From assembly GCF_002165575.1 (NCBI RefSeq), contig NZ_MXQF01000012.1, positions 105,671-169,670 of the forward strand: a DNA stretch of 64,000 nt, read 5' to 3'. Position 1 is the stretch's first letter, and every line of letters begins with the position of its first letter. Of the stretch, positions 10,025 through 19,282 are shown in pieces. The translations under genes and the position numbers were made by a program. A model generated the notes under the pieces. It did not search any database. It was not told the origin of the DNA and was given only the letters and a program-made list of their open reading frames with translations. Source of the DNA: Pseudoalteromonas sp. A601 (GTDB lineage: Bacteria; Pseudomonadota; Gammaproteobacteria; Enterobacterales; Alteromonadaceae).

Positions 10025-10906
10025 ATGAGGTGTTTTCTATGTTTGTTACTCTTGTGTTTTAATGGGGTAAAAGCTGAATCAGCATTCGCGATTGATGTTG
10101 TACATAGTGAAAATTTTGATAAGCGTTATCTCTCTTTTTTAAATGGGCGTGAGGTAATGGAAGTTGATAGCTTTTATCCTACAACTAACGGAACTCACCT
10201 AGAAATTATTGAAAGAATATTATTACAACAAGCACTCTACTTAGGGGGAGAAACTCGACCTGTAACATTTCGTTCTAAGCCCCAAGCGAGTGCGTCTGAG
10301 TTTGATGCAATAATTGATGGTAAAAGTTTAATGTTAGCGAGAACTGTTTGGCATGATGAATTACTTGATTTTAAAGGCTCACTTTATATTAGCGAACCAA
10401 TAATCAATCTTGGAGAATATCAAGCGGGTTTATTTGTTTCAGTTAATAATAAAAAAGAAACTGATAATTTAAAATTGAGTGACTTAACGGTTGTTGTGAA
10501 TCCGCGGTGGCGAGTGGACTGGTTAGCATTAAGTAATTCACCGATCACAATGATAAGCCATATTGGTAAGTGGGAAGATATGCTTGCTATGGTTGATGCG
10601 CATATAGTAGACGCAATGATGATTAATTTTAGCGTGGGTGAAGAGCTTGAATTGAATTATGAAGGTAAACATTTTACTCCTATTAAAAATGTTAAAGTTG
10701 TCCTGCCAGATACACGCCATTTTATTGTCAGTAAAACTCACCCAGAAGGTAAAAAAGTAATTGCTGCATTGGAGAAAGGATTGAAAATATTAAGACACCG
10801 AGGAGTAATTACTAAAGCTTTGAAGCAATCAGGTTTTATTAATGAAGCGACAAGTGGTTGGCAAATAATTAACCAGCAAATGATAGCTCCTAAAATTAAT
10901 GATTAA
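10025..10906 (+). CDS. Periplasmic solute-binding-like protein (SBP_bac_3 type), sensor partner
   Basis: The 293-residue product has a signal peptide (MRCFLCLLLLCFNGVKA) and the general layout of a type-2 periplasmic binding protein: an N-terminal lobe, the LYISEPIINLGEYQAGLFV crossover and a C-terminal helix region with ALEKGLKILRHRGV. The family match is by pattern and not by a diagnostic motif, and no ligand can be named. It overlaps the following GGDEF gene by 8 bases, so the two are translationally coupled; the likely role is sensing a periplasmic ligand for the cyclase. Confidence 0.6.
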   Translation: MRCFLCLLLLCFNGVKAESAFAIDVVHSENFDKRYLSFLNGREVMEVDSFYPTTNGTHLEIIERILLQQALYLGGETRPVTFRSKPQASASEFDAIIDGKSLMLARTVWHDELLDFKGSLYISEPIINLGEYQAGLFVSVNNKKETDNLKLSDLTVVVNPRWRVDWLALSNSPITMISHIGKWEDMLAMVDAHIVDAMMINFSVGEELELNYEGKHFTPIKNVKVVLPDTRHFIVSKTHPEGKKVIAALEKGLKILRHRGVITKALKQSGFINEATSGWQIINQQMIAPKIND

Positions 10907-12734
10907 AGTTTATTTATTTCTCATCATCGCAATGTCTTTCTTTAGTGGCTCTGTTTATTCACAAACTGAGCAAGAGTTAGGGTATGGCTCACAAGAAAAG
11001 CTGGAGTTTTATTATAAGAAACTCAAAAAGGATATTGCTGCTGATGATAACTTCTCTATCATGCAATATTTACCGCAGTTAAGAACTTTAGCTGTATCAC
11101 AAAAATCCAATGATATAGAAATTGAAACCTACTTATTAGAAGCCAAAATAAAACGTCGCTATGGATCTTACGAACAAGGTCTTAAGTTAAACTACCAAGC
11201 TTTATCTTTAGCGAAATCATATAATAATGAAATTTATATAGCTTGGGCATATCTCCATTTGGCGAATTTACAGCTAGAGTTAGATAAATTTAGTTCAGCT
11301 TTAGAATATCTTCAAAACGCTATCGATTTCTATGAGAAAGAACAAAGTGACTACACTGCGCTTATGTATCTTTGGCAAAGTAAAATATATTTAGCTATGG
11401 GGAGTTATTATCAAGCATTAGAGTCGAGTAAGAAAGCATTAAACCTAGTTAACAGTAATGCCAAAATACACTTTGATGTTTCAGTTAATCATGCAACTAT
11501 TTTATTAAAGTTAGGAAAAGACGTTGCAGCAGATACAGCATTGAAAAACGTAGATTCGTCTTTTATTGATAGCGCACCAGGGCAGATGAAACTTCAATAT
11601 TACCTAGCGCTCGCAAATTTAAATCTGCAAAAAGGTAATTTTTTGCAGGCTACCAAAATAGCAGTAAAACAATTAAATCAAAACCCTAATACCCGTTTTC
11701 TAGAAGAGCGAGCACAACTACAGTACTTGGTTGCAATGGCGTATAGGCAACTCAAACAGTATAAACTTGCGTATGAATATCTAGCTCTTCATACATTCAG
11801 CAAAAAAACATTTAACCTTCAGCGCCGCAATAATAAGTTACTACAACTTGAAGCCCATTATAATTTTGATATTCAAAGCCAAAAATTACAAGTGTTGAGT
11901 AAAGATAATGCGTTAAAAGAGCAACGTTTGTTACAGCAAGAGCAGTTGTTTGAGAATCATAAACTAGAGCAACAAAAGTGGATTTTAGCTGTTGTTTTAT
12001 TTTTTGGGGCAATGGGCTTTATCTATTGGCGTTGGCAGAATCAACGATACTTGGTGAAATTACAGAAGCGAGTTGATGAGCGAACGGCTGAACTTGCTAA
12101 AAGTAATGAACGTTTAAAAGCATTCAGTTTCACAGATAGCCTTACCAGATTAAATAACAGGCATTACCTATACAATGCTATAAATAGCGTACTAGAAAAG
12201 CAATCCAATCTAGTTTTTGCTCTTATTGATATCGATCACTTTAAAAAAATTAATGATACCTATGGGCATAATGTGGGTGATCAGGTATTAGAACAGTTTT
12301 CGTCGATCTTAAAAAAGTACCGTACTAGCGAAGACTTGTTAATACGTTGGGGTGGTGAAGAGTTTTTATTTATTAGCTCAAATAAATACCATGATTCGGC
12401 GAAAATGTTTGAACAAATTAGACAGGAAGTGTCTGCACATCCATTTGTTTCATTATCCGGAGAGAAACTTACCATAACTTGCTCGATAGGGTTTGCAAAC
12501 TATCCGTTTGTAAAAGATTCACCGCAAGACTTTTCGTGGGAGCAAGTTGTTGAACTAGCGGATGGTGGGTTGTATTTAGCTAAAGAAAACCAACGCAACG
12601 CTTGGGTTGGATTATCGGCAAATGAAAACGTTTTAACTTGGGACAAAGACGCAATTAATAACTATCGAGAGTATATACAAAGGGGACATTTGATAGTGAA
12701 AACAAATATTAAAACTAATATTTCGATATTGTAA
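10899..12734 (+). CDS. Membrane-bound diguanylate cyclase with periplasmic TPR-like sensor
   Basis: The 611-residue product has a signal peptide, a long helical TPR-like region (about 25-340) suited to protein binding in the periplasm, one membrane segment near 361-380 (WILAVVLFFGAMGFIYW), a short coiled coil and a GGDEF domain with an intact GGEEF active-site loop at 485-489. It should make cyclic-di-GMP from two GTP. The product-inhibition RxxD site five residues upstream reads TSED, so feedback inhibition may be absent. It overlaps the periplasmic binding protein gene by 8 bases, which suggests a binding protein-cyclase sensor pair. Confidence 0.85.
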   Translation: MIKVYLFLIIAMSFFSGSVYSQTEQELGYGSQEKLEFYYKKLKKDIAADDNFSIMQYLPQLRTLAVSQKSNDIEIETYLLEAKIKRRYGSYEQGLKLNYQALSLAKSYNNEIYIAWAYLHLANLQLELDKFSSALEYLQNAIDFYEKEQSDYTALMYLWQSKIYLAMGSYYQALESSKKALNLVNSNAKIHFDVSVNHATILLKLGKDVAADTALKNVDSSFIDSAPGQMKLQYYLALANLNLQKGNFLQATKIAVKQLNQNPNTRFLEERAQLQYLVAMAYRQLKQYKLAYEYLALHTFSKKTFNLQRRNNKLLQLEAHYNFDIQSQKLQVLSKDNALKEQRLLQQEQLFENHKLEQQKWILAVVLFFGAMGFIYWRWQNQRYLVKLQKRVDERTAELAKSNERLKAFSFTDSLTRLNNRHYLYNAINSVLEKQSNLVFALIDIDHFKKINDTYGHNVGDQVLEQFSSILKKYRTSEDLLIRWGGEEFLFISSNKYHDSAKMFEQIRQEVSAHPFVSLSGEKLTITCSIGFANYPFVKDSPQDFSWEQVVELADGGLYLAKENQRNAWVGLSANENVLTWDKDAINNYREYIQRGHLIVKTNIKTNISIL

Positions 12735-12750
12735 TTATTTAATCCTATAG

Positions 12751-12945
12751 GGTGGTTTTTCGTTCAAATTTGATGTGAGTTTTCAGAGCTGTGGTGATAA
12801 CCATAACTATACGTTTAAAAATGGCCGATACAGCTATGTACTGCAAGTAACAGTAATTGGCTGTGATACCTCACCTTCAGGTTGGCTTGAAGTATATAAA
12901 GACGATAAGCAGTTATTATTTGAAAACGTGGTGAGCAATAAATAA
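12751..12945 (+). pseudogene. Open-frame remnant without a normal start
   Basis: An open frame of 64 codons between TAG at 12748 and TAA at 12943 encodes a soluble segment with FDVSFQSCGDNHNYTF and WLEVYKDDKQLLFENV. There is no ATG; the only possible initiator is GTG at 12775, with no ribosome-binding site. The composition is protein-like (two Cys, balanced charge). It looks like the C-terminal end of a lost secreted protein, but I do not recognise the parent family. Confidence 0.4.
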
Positions 12946-12962
12946 AAGTTATATGTAAAAAT

Positions 12963-12988
12963 AAAAAACCGCCAAACGGCGGTTTTTT
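12963..12988. terminator. Bidirectional terminator
   Basis: AAAACCGCC and GGCGGTTTT form a hairpin flanked by an A-run on one side and a T-run on the other, so it can serve the plus-strand genes before it and the minus-strand CsbD gene. Confidence 0.8.
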
Positions 12989-13004
12989 GCTAAGCGGTTA
13001 TATA

Positions 13005-13202
13005 TTAGTGACTTTTTTCAAAGTCGTTAACTTCGCGCTCGGCTTCTTCTTTAGATCTACCATATTTCTGCTGGATTTTACCAACCAGTTCAGTACGGCT
13101 ACCTTCGATTTTGTCTAAGTCGTCATTAGTTAAGTCGCCCCATTTTTGTTGCGCTTTACCTTTAAGTTCTTTCCAATTACCTTCGATACGATCACTGTTC
13201 AT
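13005..13202 (-). CDS. CsbD-family stress protein (YjbJ-like)
   Basis: A 65-residue, highly charged, helical protein with the family pattern GNWKELKGKAQQKWGDLTND in the first half and a second amphipathic helix near the C-terminus. CsbD proteins are abundant in stationary phase or stress, but their biochemical role is unknown. A good ribosome-binding site (AAGGAGC) stands 5 bases before the ATG on the minus strand. It is a single-gene unit ended by the bidirectional terminator. Confidence 0.9.
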   Translation of the reverse strand: MNSDRIEGNWKELKGKAQQKWGDLTNDDLDKIEGSRTELVGKIQQKYGRSKEEAEREVNDFEKSH

Positions 13203-13461
13203 AATTAGCTCCTTATAGTGGTTAATGAATTTACTTTCACTTCTAAAGGAGCAAGGCTTATACCAATCCTAAATAAAAATATTTAATCACGAATTATCAG
13301 TTGATTATGAATTCTTGTTACGGCTGAGTAGGTTTGGGAGTTATAAAGACTTTAAAAAATATACCTCATTTTTGTAATTTTTTCTGACTTGTAATTCACA
13401 GTAGAAACCGTTTGCTGTAGTTTTTGCTACAATGGCGCAAAGTCATTGAGAGAAAATTGTC

Positions 13462-15888
13462 GTGCTGCCGGTTCAAGATATATATCAACAACTCACTGCA
13501 ATATTAAAAGCTAATCCTATTACTTTGCTGCAAGCTCCACCTGGTGCGGGTAAGTCAACTTGGTTGCCACTAAACTTAATGCGTGATGGGCACTATAAAC
13601 GTATTGTAATGCTTGAACCACGACGTTTAGCTGCGCGTAATATTGCAAGTTATTTAGCTCGTTGCCAAGATGAACCTGTTGGGCAGAGTGTAGGGCTTCG
13701 GGTGCGAGGCGAAAGTAAAGTAAGCGCTAATACCCGCCTTGAGATTGTGACCGAGGGCATGCTCACGCGCATGCTACAAAATGATCCAGAGCTAAGTGAT
13801 GTTGATTTACTGATATTTGATGAATTCCATGAACGCTCTATCGCAGCCGATACTTCCTTAGCTTTTGCACTTGAAACACAAGCTGCACTGCGTGAAGACT
13901 TAACTATTTTACTTATGTCGGCAACACTTGATACGCAGCGTTATGTGGCTTTTTTTGACTGCCCAGTAGTGCAATCACAAGGGCGCAGTTTTCCAATTGA
14001 CGAAGTATATATTCCGATAAAAGATGAAAGCCGCTGGCTTGATGACATCTCGCAAATTATAAAACAGGCACTCAATGAGCAAATAGGTAGCGCGCTGGTG
14101 TTTTTACCAGGGCAACGTGAAATAGTGCGTGTGCAACAAGCGCTTAATGATTTACCGGCAGATTGTGAGGTGTTTACACTGTTTGGTGAGCAAGATAAAA
14201 ACCAGCAACAAGCAGCCATAGCACCTGCAGATAAAGGGAAGCGTAAAGTAGTGCTCACCACCAATGTTGCTGAAACCAGCTTGACCATTGAAGGCATTCG
14301 CATTGTTGTGGATAGTGGTAAACGTCGTGCTGCGAGCTTTAATTTAAAAACAGGGGTAACAGAGCTCACTACTCAAAGTATTTCTCGCTCATCAGCAGTA
14401 CAACGGGCAGGACGTGCAGGGCGTATTGAGCCCGGCGTGGTTTACAGGTTGGGCTCCAAGCAAACCTTTGAGCGGCGTAATAGCCACGATAACCCTGAAA
14501 TTCTCACCTCAGATATAAGTCAGCTCATACTCGAGGCAAAGCTCTGGGGCGCTGATATCAGCGAGTTAACCTTGCTTGATAAACCAACTGAGCAGCAATG
14601 CAGCCAAGCGCTAAGTTTACTGCAAATGTTAGAAGCGGTTGATGATAAGGGAAAGCTGAGTGTTTTAGGCAGTAAAATGCTGACGTTTGGTGCTGATATT
14701 CGCTTGGCACACATGTTATTAAAAGCGCAGCAGCTTGAAACACAAAATGCGGGGATTTATCGTTTAGCCATTTATTTGGTCGCATTATTAGAAAGCCGCG
14801 TTAATTGCGCTGCCGAGCTTAATGTTGCTTTGCATAGTATGCAACAACGACCCCATCCAGTTTTTAAACAGCAGCTTAAATATTGGCAAAACCGTTTAAA
14901 GGTGAGCGATGATAAAAGCGAACTAAAGAGTGAATACCTTAGCGTGCTGGTGGCGCTGGCTTATCCTGATCGCATTGCAAAAAAACGAGGAAATGGTTAC
15001 TTACTTGCTAATGGCGCTGGCGCTGAACTAAATAGTGATTATTGGCACAACGACGAATACCTAGCGATTGCAACGATGGGCGGCCATAAAGGTGGGCGGA
15101 TATTTGCAGCAACAGCTTTGAGCCCATTTGAGCTTGAGGAGTATTTACCGCATTTATTTAGTGAGCAAACGCGTTGTGAATTTGACGAAAAAGCAGCACG
15201 TTTTATTCACCAAGATGAAGTTAAACTCGGTGCTATAACTCTTAGCAGTCAACCAAGTAAGCAAAAACTTGATAAAAATGAGCGTGCCAAAGCATGGCTT
15301 AACTTATTTAATAAACAGGGCTTTGCACTATTTAACGAGCAACCCGATGCCCAGCAATTACTTATTCGTATGTGCTTAGCTTATAAACTTTTACCCGAGC
15401 AATTTCCGTTCATAACAGAGCAGTCACTTATTGACCAAGCCGATACTTGGCTTGGCGTATACCTACAATATATCAAAACGCTTGAGCAGCTTAAAAAGTT
15501 AAACTACTTTGAAGCACTGCAAAATTGCTTTGATTGGCAACAGCAAACGGCTTTAAAGTCACTATTACCACTTAGATTAATCGTACCAAGCGGTTCAAAT
15601 ATTCGTATTGAATATCAATTCGATGGCCCTGCAAAACTCAGTGTGCGGATGCAAGAAGTATACGGCATGACAACCTCCCCGGTACTTGCTCAAGGTAAGC
15701 TCCCGTTACTAATGGAGTTATTATCGCCAGGTAAACGTTCGTTGCAGTTGACCCAAGATTTAGCTCACTTTTGGGCAACCAGTTACCGCGAAGTGCAAAA
15801 AGAAATGAAAGGTAGATACCCCAAGCACTTCTGGCCAGATGATCCAGCTAATAGTGTTGCCACCAATAAAGTAAAAAGTAGGATGTGA
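13462..15888 (+). CDS. hrpB: ATP-dependent helicase HrpB (DEAH-box)
   Basis: The 808-residue protein starts at GTG. It has the DEAH/RHA helicase motifs in order: Walker A APPGAGKST (25-33), LEPRRLAARN, the motif II variant DEFH (120-123), LMSATLD, and the motif V/VI region TNVAETSLTIEGI and QRAGRAGR. After the helicase core come the HA2 and HrpB C-terminal regions. Length matches E. coli HrpB. The protein is cytoplasmic; its RNA substrate is not established. A 15-bp tandem repeat begins at its stop codon. Confidence 0.93.
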   Translation: MLPVQDIYQQLTAILKANPITLLQAPPGAGKSTWLPLNLMRDGHYKRIVMLEPRRLAARNIASYLARCQDEPVGQSVGLRVRGESKVSANTRLEIVTEGMLTRMLQNDPELSDVDLLIFDEFHERSIAADTSLAFALETQAALREDLTILLMSATLDTQRYVAFFDCPVVQSQGRSFPIDEVYIPIKDESRWLDDISQIIKQALNEQIGSALVFLPGQREIVRVQQALNDLPADCEVFTLFGEQDKNQQQAAIAPADKGKRKVVLTTNVAETSLTIEGIRIVVDSGKRRAASFNLKTGVTELTTQSISRSSAVQRAGRAGRIEPGVVYRLGSKQTFERRNSHDNPEILTSDISQLILEAKLWGADISELTLLDKPTEQQCSQALSLLQMLEAVDDKGKLSVLGSKMLTFGADIRLAHMLLKAQQLETQNAGIYRLAIYLVALLESRVNCAAELNVALHSMQQRPHPVFKQQLKYWQNRLKVSDDKSELKSEYLSVLVALAYPDRIAKKRGNGYLLANGAGAELNSDYWHNDEYLAIATMGGHKGGRIFAATALSPFELEEYLPHLFSEQTRCEFDEKAARFIHQDEVKLGAITLSSQPSKQKLDKNERAKAWLNLFNKQGFALFNEQPDAQQLLIRMCLAYKLLPEQFPFITEQSLIDQADTWLGVYLQYIKTLEQLKKLNYFEALQNCFDWQQQTALKSLLPLRLIVPSGSNIRIEYQFDGPAKLSVRMQEVYGMTTSPVLAQGKLPLLMELLSPGKRSLQLTQDLAHFWATSYREVQKEMKGRYPKHFWPDDPANSVATNKVKSRM

Positions 15889-15946
15889 GTAGAATTAGCA
15901 AGAGCAAAGTTAGCAAGGATGAAGTTAGTAAGAGCAAAGTTCATAA
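15887..15946. repeat. 15-bp imperfect tandem repeat, 4 units, starting at the hrpB stop codon
   Basis: Four consecutive 15-mers: GAGTAGAATTAGCAA, GAGCAAAGTTAGCAA, GGATGAAGTTAGTAA and GAGCAAAGTTCATAA. The first unit overlaps the last two bases of the hrpB TGA. The GTTAGCAA core is the reverse complement of the TTGCTAAC octamer repeated at 61.5 kb. Confidence 0.8.
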
Positions 15947-16012
15947 ATTATGCTTTTATAATTAACAGCTCTTTAGTAGGCTGGGACTGCTAATCTTTAA
16001 CAAGGAGTTATG

Positions 16013-16408
16013 ATGAAAAAGCACTGTATTTTATTCTGTTTTATGGTTTTTGCTATATTTAATCTACAAGCAAGTGAAGAGCAACCTGTCGCTAAGCAGT
16101 GGTTAGCTGTGGTAGATAGTGGCGATTACGCGTTGAGTTGGCAGCAAAGTGATGCGTTCTTTAAAGAAAATGTTAGCCAAGACCTATGGGTATCAAAACT
16201 AGGTGAAGTTCGTACCCCGCTGGGTGATGTAAAATCCCGTGAGCAAGTAAACCGTAAAACGTTTGACTCGTTGCCTCAGTTACCAAAAGGTGAGTATGTG
16301 TTACTGCAATTTAATACTGATTTTGCAAACAGGCCTGAGTCGACTGAAACAATTACTTTAAAAAAGTCAGCCGAGCAATGGCAAGTGATTGGCTATTTTA
16401 TTCAATAG
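16013..16408 (+). CDS. DUF4019-type secreted protein
   Basis: About 131 residues with a signal peptide (KKHCILFCFMVFAIFNLQA) and a small alpha/beta domain with the pattern AKQWLAVVDSGDYALSWQQ followed by REQVNRKTF and EQWQVIGYFIQ, which matches my recollection of DUF4019. Function unknown; probably periplasmic. Two ATGs lie in tandem at 16010 and 16013; the AGGAG at 16003-16007 is spaced better for the second. Next gene follows after about 30 bases. Confidence 0.7.
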   Translation: MKKHCILFCFMVFAIFNLQASEEQPVAKQWLAVVDSGDYALSWQQSDAFFKENVSQDLWVSKLGEVRTPLGDVKSREQVNRKTFDSLPQLPKGEYVLLQFNTDFANRPESTETITLKKSAEQWQVIGYFIQ

Positions 16409-16441
16409 CCAATGTGCTACCTAATCAACCCAGGAGTCTAT

Positions 16442-16879
16442 GTGTCTAATCATATTACGCTTGCTCAATATGTAAAAAAACGTACTGGCGTACCTTTAGG
16501 CGCTAGCGGTTCTATGAGTAACATGCTTAAACGCTCTTTTGGTGCGCCATCTTTTTATTTATTTTGGCGTTATTGGAACCCAATCTGGAGCTACTATTTG
16601 TCACGCTATGTGATGAAGCCTACATCATCATTTTTGCCTCATTGGTGTGCCGTGATCATCACGTTTGCAATCAGTGGGGCATTACATGATTTAGCCGTTA
16701 TGCTAATAAAATTCAAGCTATTGTTCTTCTTCACACCTTGGTTTAGTTTAATGGCAGTGTGTGCGGTGTTAAGTCTCAAGCTGAGATTATCGTTTTTGCA
16801 CTTTCCAATGTCTGTTAGAGCTTTCATTAATTTTCTTTATATTAGCGGTAGTTTTTACCTCACTGAACTATTTTTATAA
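16442..16879 (+). CDS. Small membrane protein resembling an MBOAT acyltransferase core
   Basis: The 145-residue product has about three membrane segments. FWRYWNPIWSYYLSRYVMKP followed by ITFAISGALHDL resembles the conserved core of membrane-bound O-acyltransferases, in which a W-rich loop precedes a GxxH catalytic histidine. It is far shorter than a normal MBOAT (about 400-500 residues), so it is either a reduced member or a fragment. GTG at 16442 is chosen because AGGAG lies 5 bases before it; an ATG at 16412 has no such site. The family assignment is tentative. Confidence 0.5.
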   Translation: MSNHITLAQYVKKRTGVPLGASGSMSNMLKRSFGAPSFYLFWRYWNPIWSYYLSRYVMKPTSSFLPHWCAVIITFAISGALHDLAVMLIKFKLLFFFTPWFSLMAVCAVLSLKLRLSFLHFPMSVRAFINFLYISGSFYLTELFL

Positions 16880-16961
16880 ATACAGCATTAAAATATAAAG
16901 CTATACATTTCATTTATTTGTTGTTTATATGGCGTATGTAATTTAAACAATGGAATACCTG

Positions 16962-17429
16962 ATGAAAAAAATAACGGCTATATTTTCAGTGGTTTTAATG
17001 TGTATGTCACTCAGTGTTACGGCTGCCAATAAAGAACTCGAAACGCTCGCTCAACAATACTTTTCTACTATGATTGCTACTCAAGCGCCGAGTGCGACGC
17101 ATAAAGAGTTAGAAGCGTTTTTGGCGTTATTAAGTGATGATGTAGGTAACCAACATATTCCATTCCAACCTGATGATACCCGCGCACCTGACGGTAAAGA
17201 AAATATGCGCAAAGGCATGACGTTTTATTTAGCTGCTCACACCGAGTATGAAGCCAAACTGCTTAACACATTTATTTTTAATAACTCAGGTTTTGCAATT
17301 CGTTATAGTCATCATGCTAAAGGCATTCATCCGCAAAACCAGCAGCCTATAGAATATAGCCAGACTATTATGGATGTTATTGAAGTAGAAGACGGAAAAA
17401 TAGTGATGATACGTAAATACCACCAGTAG
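16962..17429 (+). CDS. SnoaL/NTF2-like secreted protein
   Basis: About 155 residues. A signal peptide (MKKITAIFSVVLMCMSLSVTA) is followed by a domain of the NTF2-like (cone-shaped alpha+beta barrel) kind: a helical pair with ALLSDDVGNQHIPF, then beta strands ending DVIEVEDGKIVMIRKYHQ, a common ending in SnoaL-like proteins. No catalytic residues can be assigned. The ATG at 16962 is preferred to 16950 because the signal peptide then starts at MKK. It precedes a tautomerase-like gene by about 30 bases. Confidence 0.65.
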   Translation: MKKITAIFSVVLMCMSLSVTAANKELETLAQQYFSTMIATQAPSATHKELEAFLALLSDDVGNQHIPFQPDDTRAPDGKENMRKGMTFYLAAHTEYEAKLLNTFIFNNSGFAIRYSHHAKGIHPQNQQPIEYSQTIMDVIEVEDGKIVMIRKYHQ

Positions 17430-17461
17430 CTTTATTTTAAACAACCAAAAAGGAGCTTTTA

Positions 17462-17806
17462 ATGCCACATTTTGTGATTGATTGTGCCAGTTCAATTCTA
17501 GAGCTATGCGATGAAGCAACTCTAAACGAAGCGATACACAAGGTTGCTCATAGCACCGACTTATTTGTTGAAAGTGATATAAAAGTAAGAGTTAACTCCT
17601 TTGATAGCTACTTAGTCGGAAATAAGCAAGAGCCATTTATTCATGTATTTACACACATAATGCAAGGGCGAACTACAGAACAAAAAGCGGCACTATCTAA
17701 AGCGGTCGTCACTAAATTAAATGAAATGTTTCCTGATATTAAAAATATAGCTATGAATATAAATGACTTTGAAAAAGCGACTTACTTCAATAAAACCCAA
17801 CTTTAA
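17462..17806 (+). CDS. 5-carboxymethyl-2-hydroxymuconate isomerase family (tautomerase superfamily)
   Basis: The 114-residue product begins MPHFVIDC, so after removal of Met it exposes Pro1, the catalytic base of tautomerase-superfamily enzymes. The pattern IHVFTHIMQGRTTEQKAALS is typical of the CHMI (HpaF-like) branch of homoprotocatechuate degradation. No other genes of that pathway are near, so its natural substrate may differ. A strong AAAAGGAGC site precedes the ATG. It sits in a run of small single genes between hrpB and the 6S RNA region. Confidence 0.8.
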   Translation: MPHFVIDCASSILELCDEATLNEAIHKVAHSTDLFVESDIKVRVNSFDSYLVGNKQEPFIHVFTHIMQGRTTEQKAALSKAVVTKLNEMFPDIKNIAMNINDFEKATYFNKTQL

Positions 17807-17830
17807 GCTTTCACCTAAAAAAAGAATACC

Positions 17831-18325
17831 ATGCTACGTTTAAGAGAGCTCAAATCAGACGATCAAACTTTACTCGTCAACTACTTAAATAACCCGGATG
17901 TAAAACGGTTTTTATCCCCTAAAATACCGTCACCATACACAATGGATGATGCATGCTGGTGGATTGAAATTGGCAGTAAGGCAGGCGGAATTTTTGCCAT
18001 TGAAAAAGATGGCTTATTTATAGGTTGCGTAAGCGCTATAGCCGGTGAGCTCGAGTATTCTAAGTCGGCAGAGGTTGGCTATTGGCTTGCCAAGGATTAT
18101 TGGGGGCAGGGGATTGTGACTAAAGCCTTAGCATTACTAATAGCGCAGGTTCAAGCAACAACGGATATTGTGCGCTTACACGCTGTTGTGTTTGAAGGGA
18201 ATACAGGCTCAAGTAAAGTTTTACTAAAGTCTGGCTTTAAGCACGAAGCCTTGCTAGAAAAAGCCATTTATAAAGAGAATTGTTTTTACAATGCGAATTT
18301 ATATGGTCAACTAATAAGCAAATAA
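17831..18325 (+). CDS. GNAT-family N-acetyltransferase
   Basis: The 164-residue product starts MLRLRELKSDDQTLLVNYLNN and has the RimJ/RimL-type GNAT layout: GYWLAKDYWGQGIVTKAL supplies the acetyl-CoA-binding loop (GQGIVT in place of QGxGxG/A), followed by LHAVVFEGNTGSSKVLLKSGF. Such enzymes acetylate protein N-termini or small molecules; the substrate here is unknown. Cytoplasmic. It lies 24 bases after the isomerase gene on the same strand. Confidence 0.85.
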   Translation: MLRLRELKSDDQTLLVNYLNNPDVKRFLSPKIPSPYTMDDACWWIEIGSKAGGIFAIEKDGLFIGCVSAIAGELEYSKSAEVGYWLAKDYWGQGIVTKALALLIAQVQATTDIVRLHAVVFEGNTGSSKVLLKSGFKHEALLEKAIYKENCFYNANLYGQLISK

Positions 18326-18376
18326 ATCAACTTAATAATTAATGTACAAAACAAATGCCCATAGTTAGAGTGTTGC

Positions 18377-19282
18377 TTAGTATTCATTGCCTTTCGTAAA
18401 CTCTAGTTTTAACCACTCTTTTAACTGCAAAATATCATCTTGCTCGGCTTTTGCTTTCGTTGTGGCGAAATAAAACTGCTGATATGGGTTTAATACTGGC
18501 TCATCAATTTGTATCAACATACCATGTTTTATATCATCTCTTACGAACTGCTTGTGGGTGACTAAAATACCTAGCTGCCTCATTGCCGCTTGAGTAGCTT
18601 GTACTGAAATACTAAACGTTAAGTTCTTATGTTGCCTTGGCTTTTTAAGGTTCTTAGCATCACACCAGACTTGCCAATCATTGAGGCGACGTGGGTTTTC
18701 TACAAAAATAGCGGGATAAGTATTGAATATAGTCTGTATATCTTGGATTGTATCCTTAAGTAGTTGTGGGCTACATACTAATATTAGCTCATCATCACCA
18801 AGCTTCTCGCACTGGTATTTAGTCCAATCTTTAGCATGTCCATGGATTAATGCAGCATCAACACCTTGGCGCTCTAAATCAAATTCACCGACTAAATTCG
18901 ATAAGCGAACGTCAATTTGTGGAGCCGCGGATTGAAATTGTGCCACTCGTGGGATCCACCAATGCAGTGCCATTGAATTTACCATATTCAACGTAATATA
19001 CGGCTGAGGGAGCTGACTATGACTCGCTTCTTGACTGGCAGCAATGATCTCTTCAATCGCAGGTAATACTCGTTGATAATAACGTTTTCCTACTGAATTT
19101 AATGACACCGTGCGGCCATGGCGGGTAAACAATTGAGTATTCAGCTTTGCTTCTAATGATTTTATCGCTTGGCTAACAGCGGAGTGGCTAACGCTCAATT
19201 GCTCAGCGGCATGCACCATACTGCTAGACTCAGCAACAGCAATAAAGCTATAGAGTGATTTTAATGGTACGTTCTTAATCAT
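18377..19282 (-). CDS. LysR-family transcriptional regulator (GcvA-like)
   Basis: The 301-residue product has an N-terminal winged HTH (FIAVAESSSMVHAAEQLSVSHSAVSQAIKSLE, described in two parts: residues about 13-32 and 33-45) and a C-terminal ligand-binding domain beginning near residue 90. It is divergent from the truncated-looking EamA gene at 19430 with a 147-base shared promoter region, the usual arrangement for a LysR regulator and its target. The target transporter therefore may be under its control. Effector unknown. Confidence 0.85.
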   Translation of the reverse strand: MIKNVPLKSLYSFIAVAESSSMVHAAEQLSVSHSAVSQAIKSLEAKLNTQLFTRHGRTVSLNSVGKRYYQRVLPAIEEIIAASQEASHSQLPQPYITLNMVNSMALHWWIPRVAQFQSAAPQIDVRLSNLVGEFDLERQGVDAALIHGHAKDWTKYQCEKLGDDELILVCSPQLLKDTIQDIQTIFNTYPAIFVENPRRLNDWQVWCDAKNLKKPRQHKNLTFSISVQATQAAMRQLGILVTHKQFVRDDIKHGMLIQIDEPVLNPYQQFYFATTKAKAEQDDILQLKEWLKLEFTKGNEY

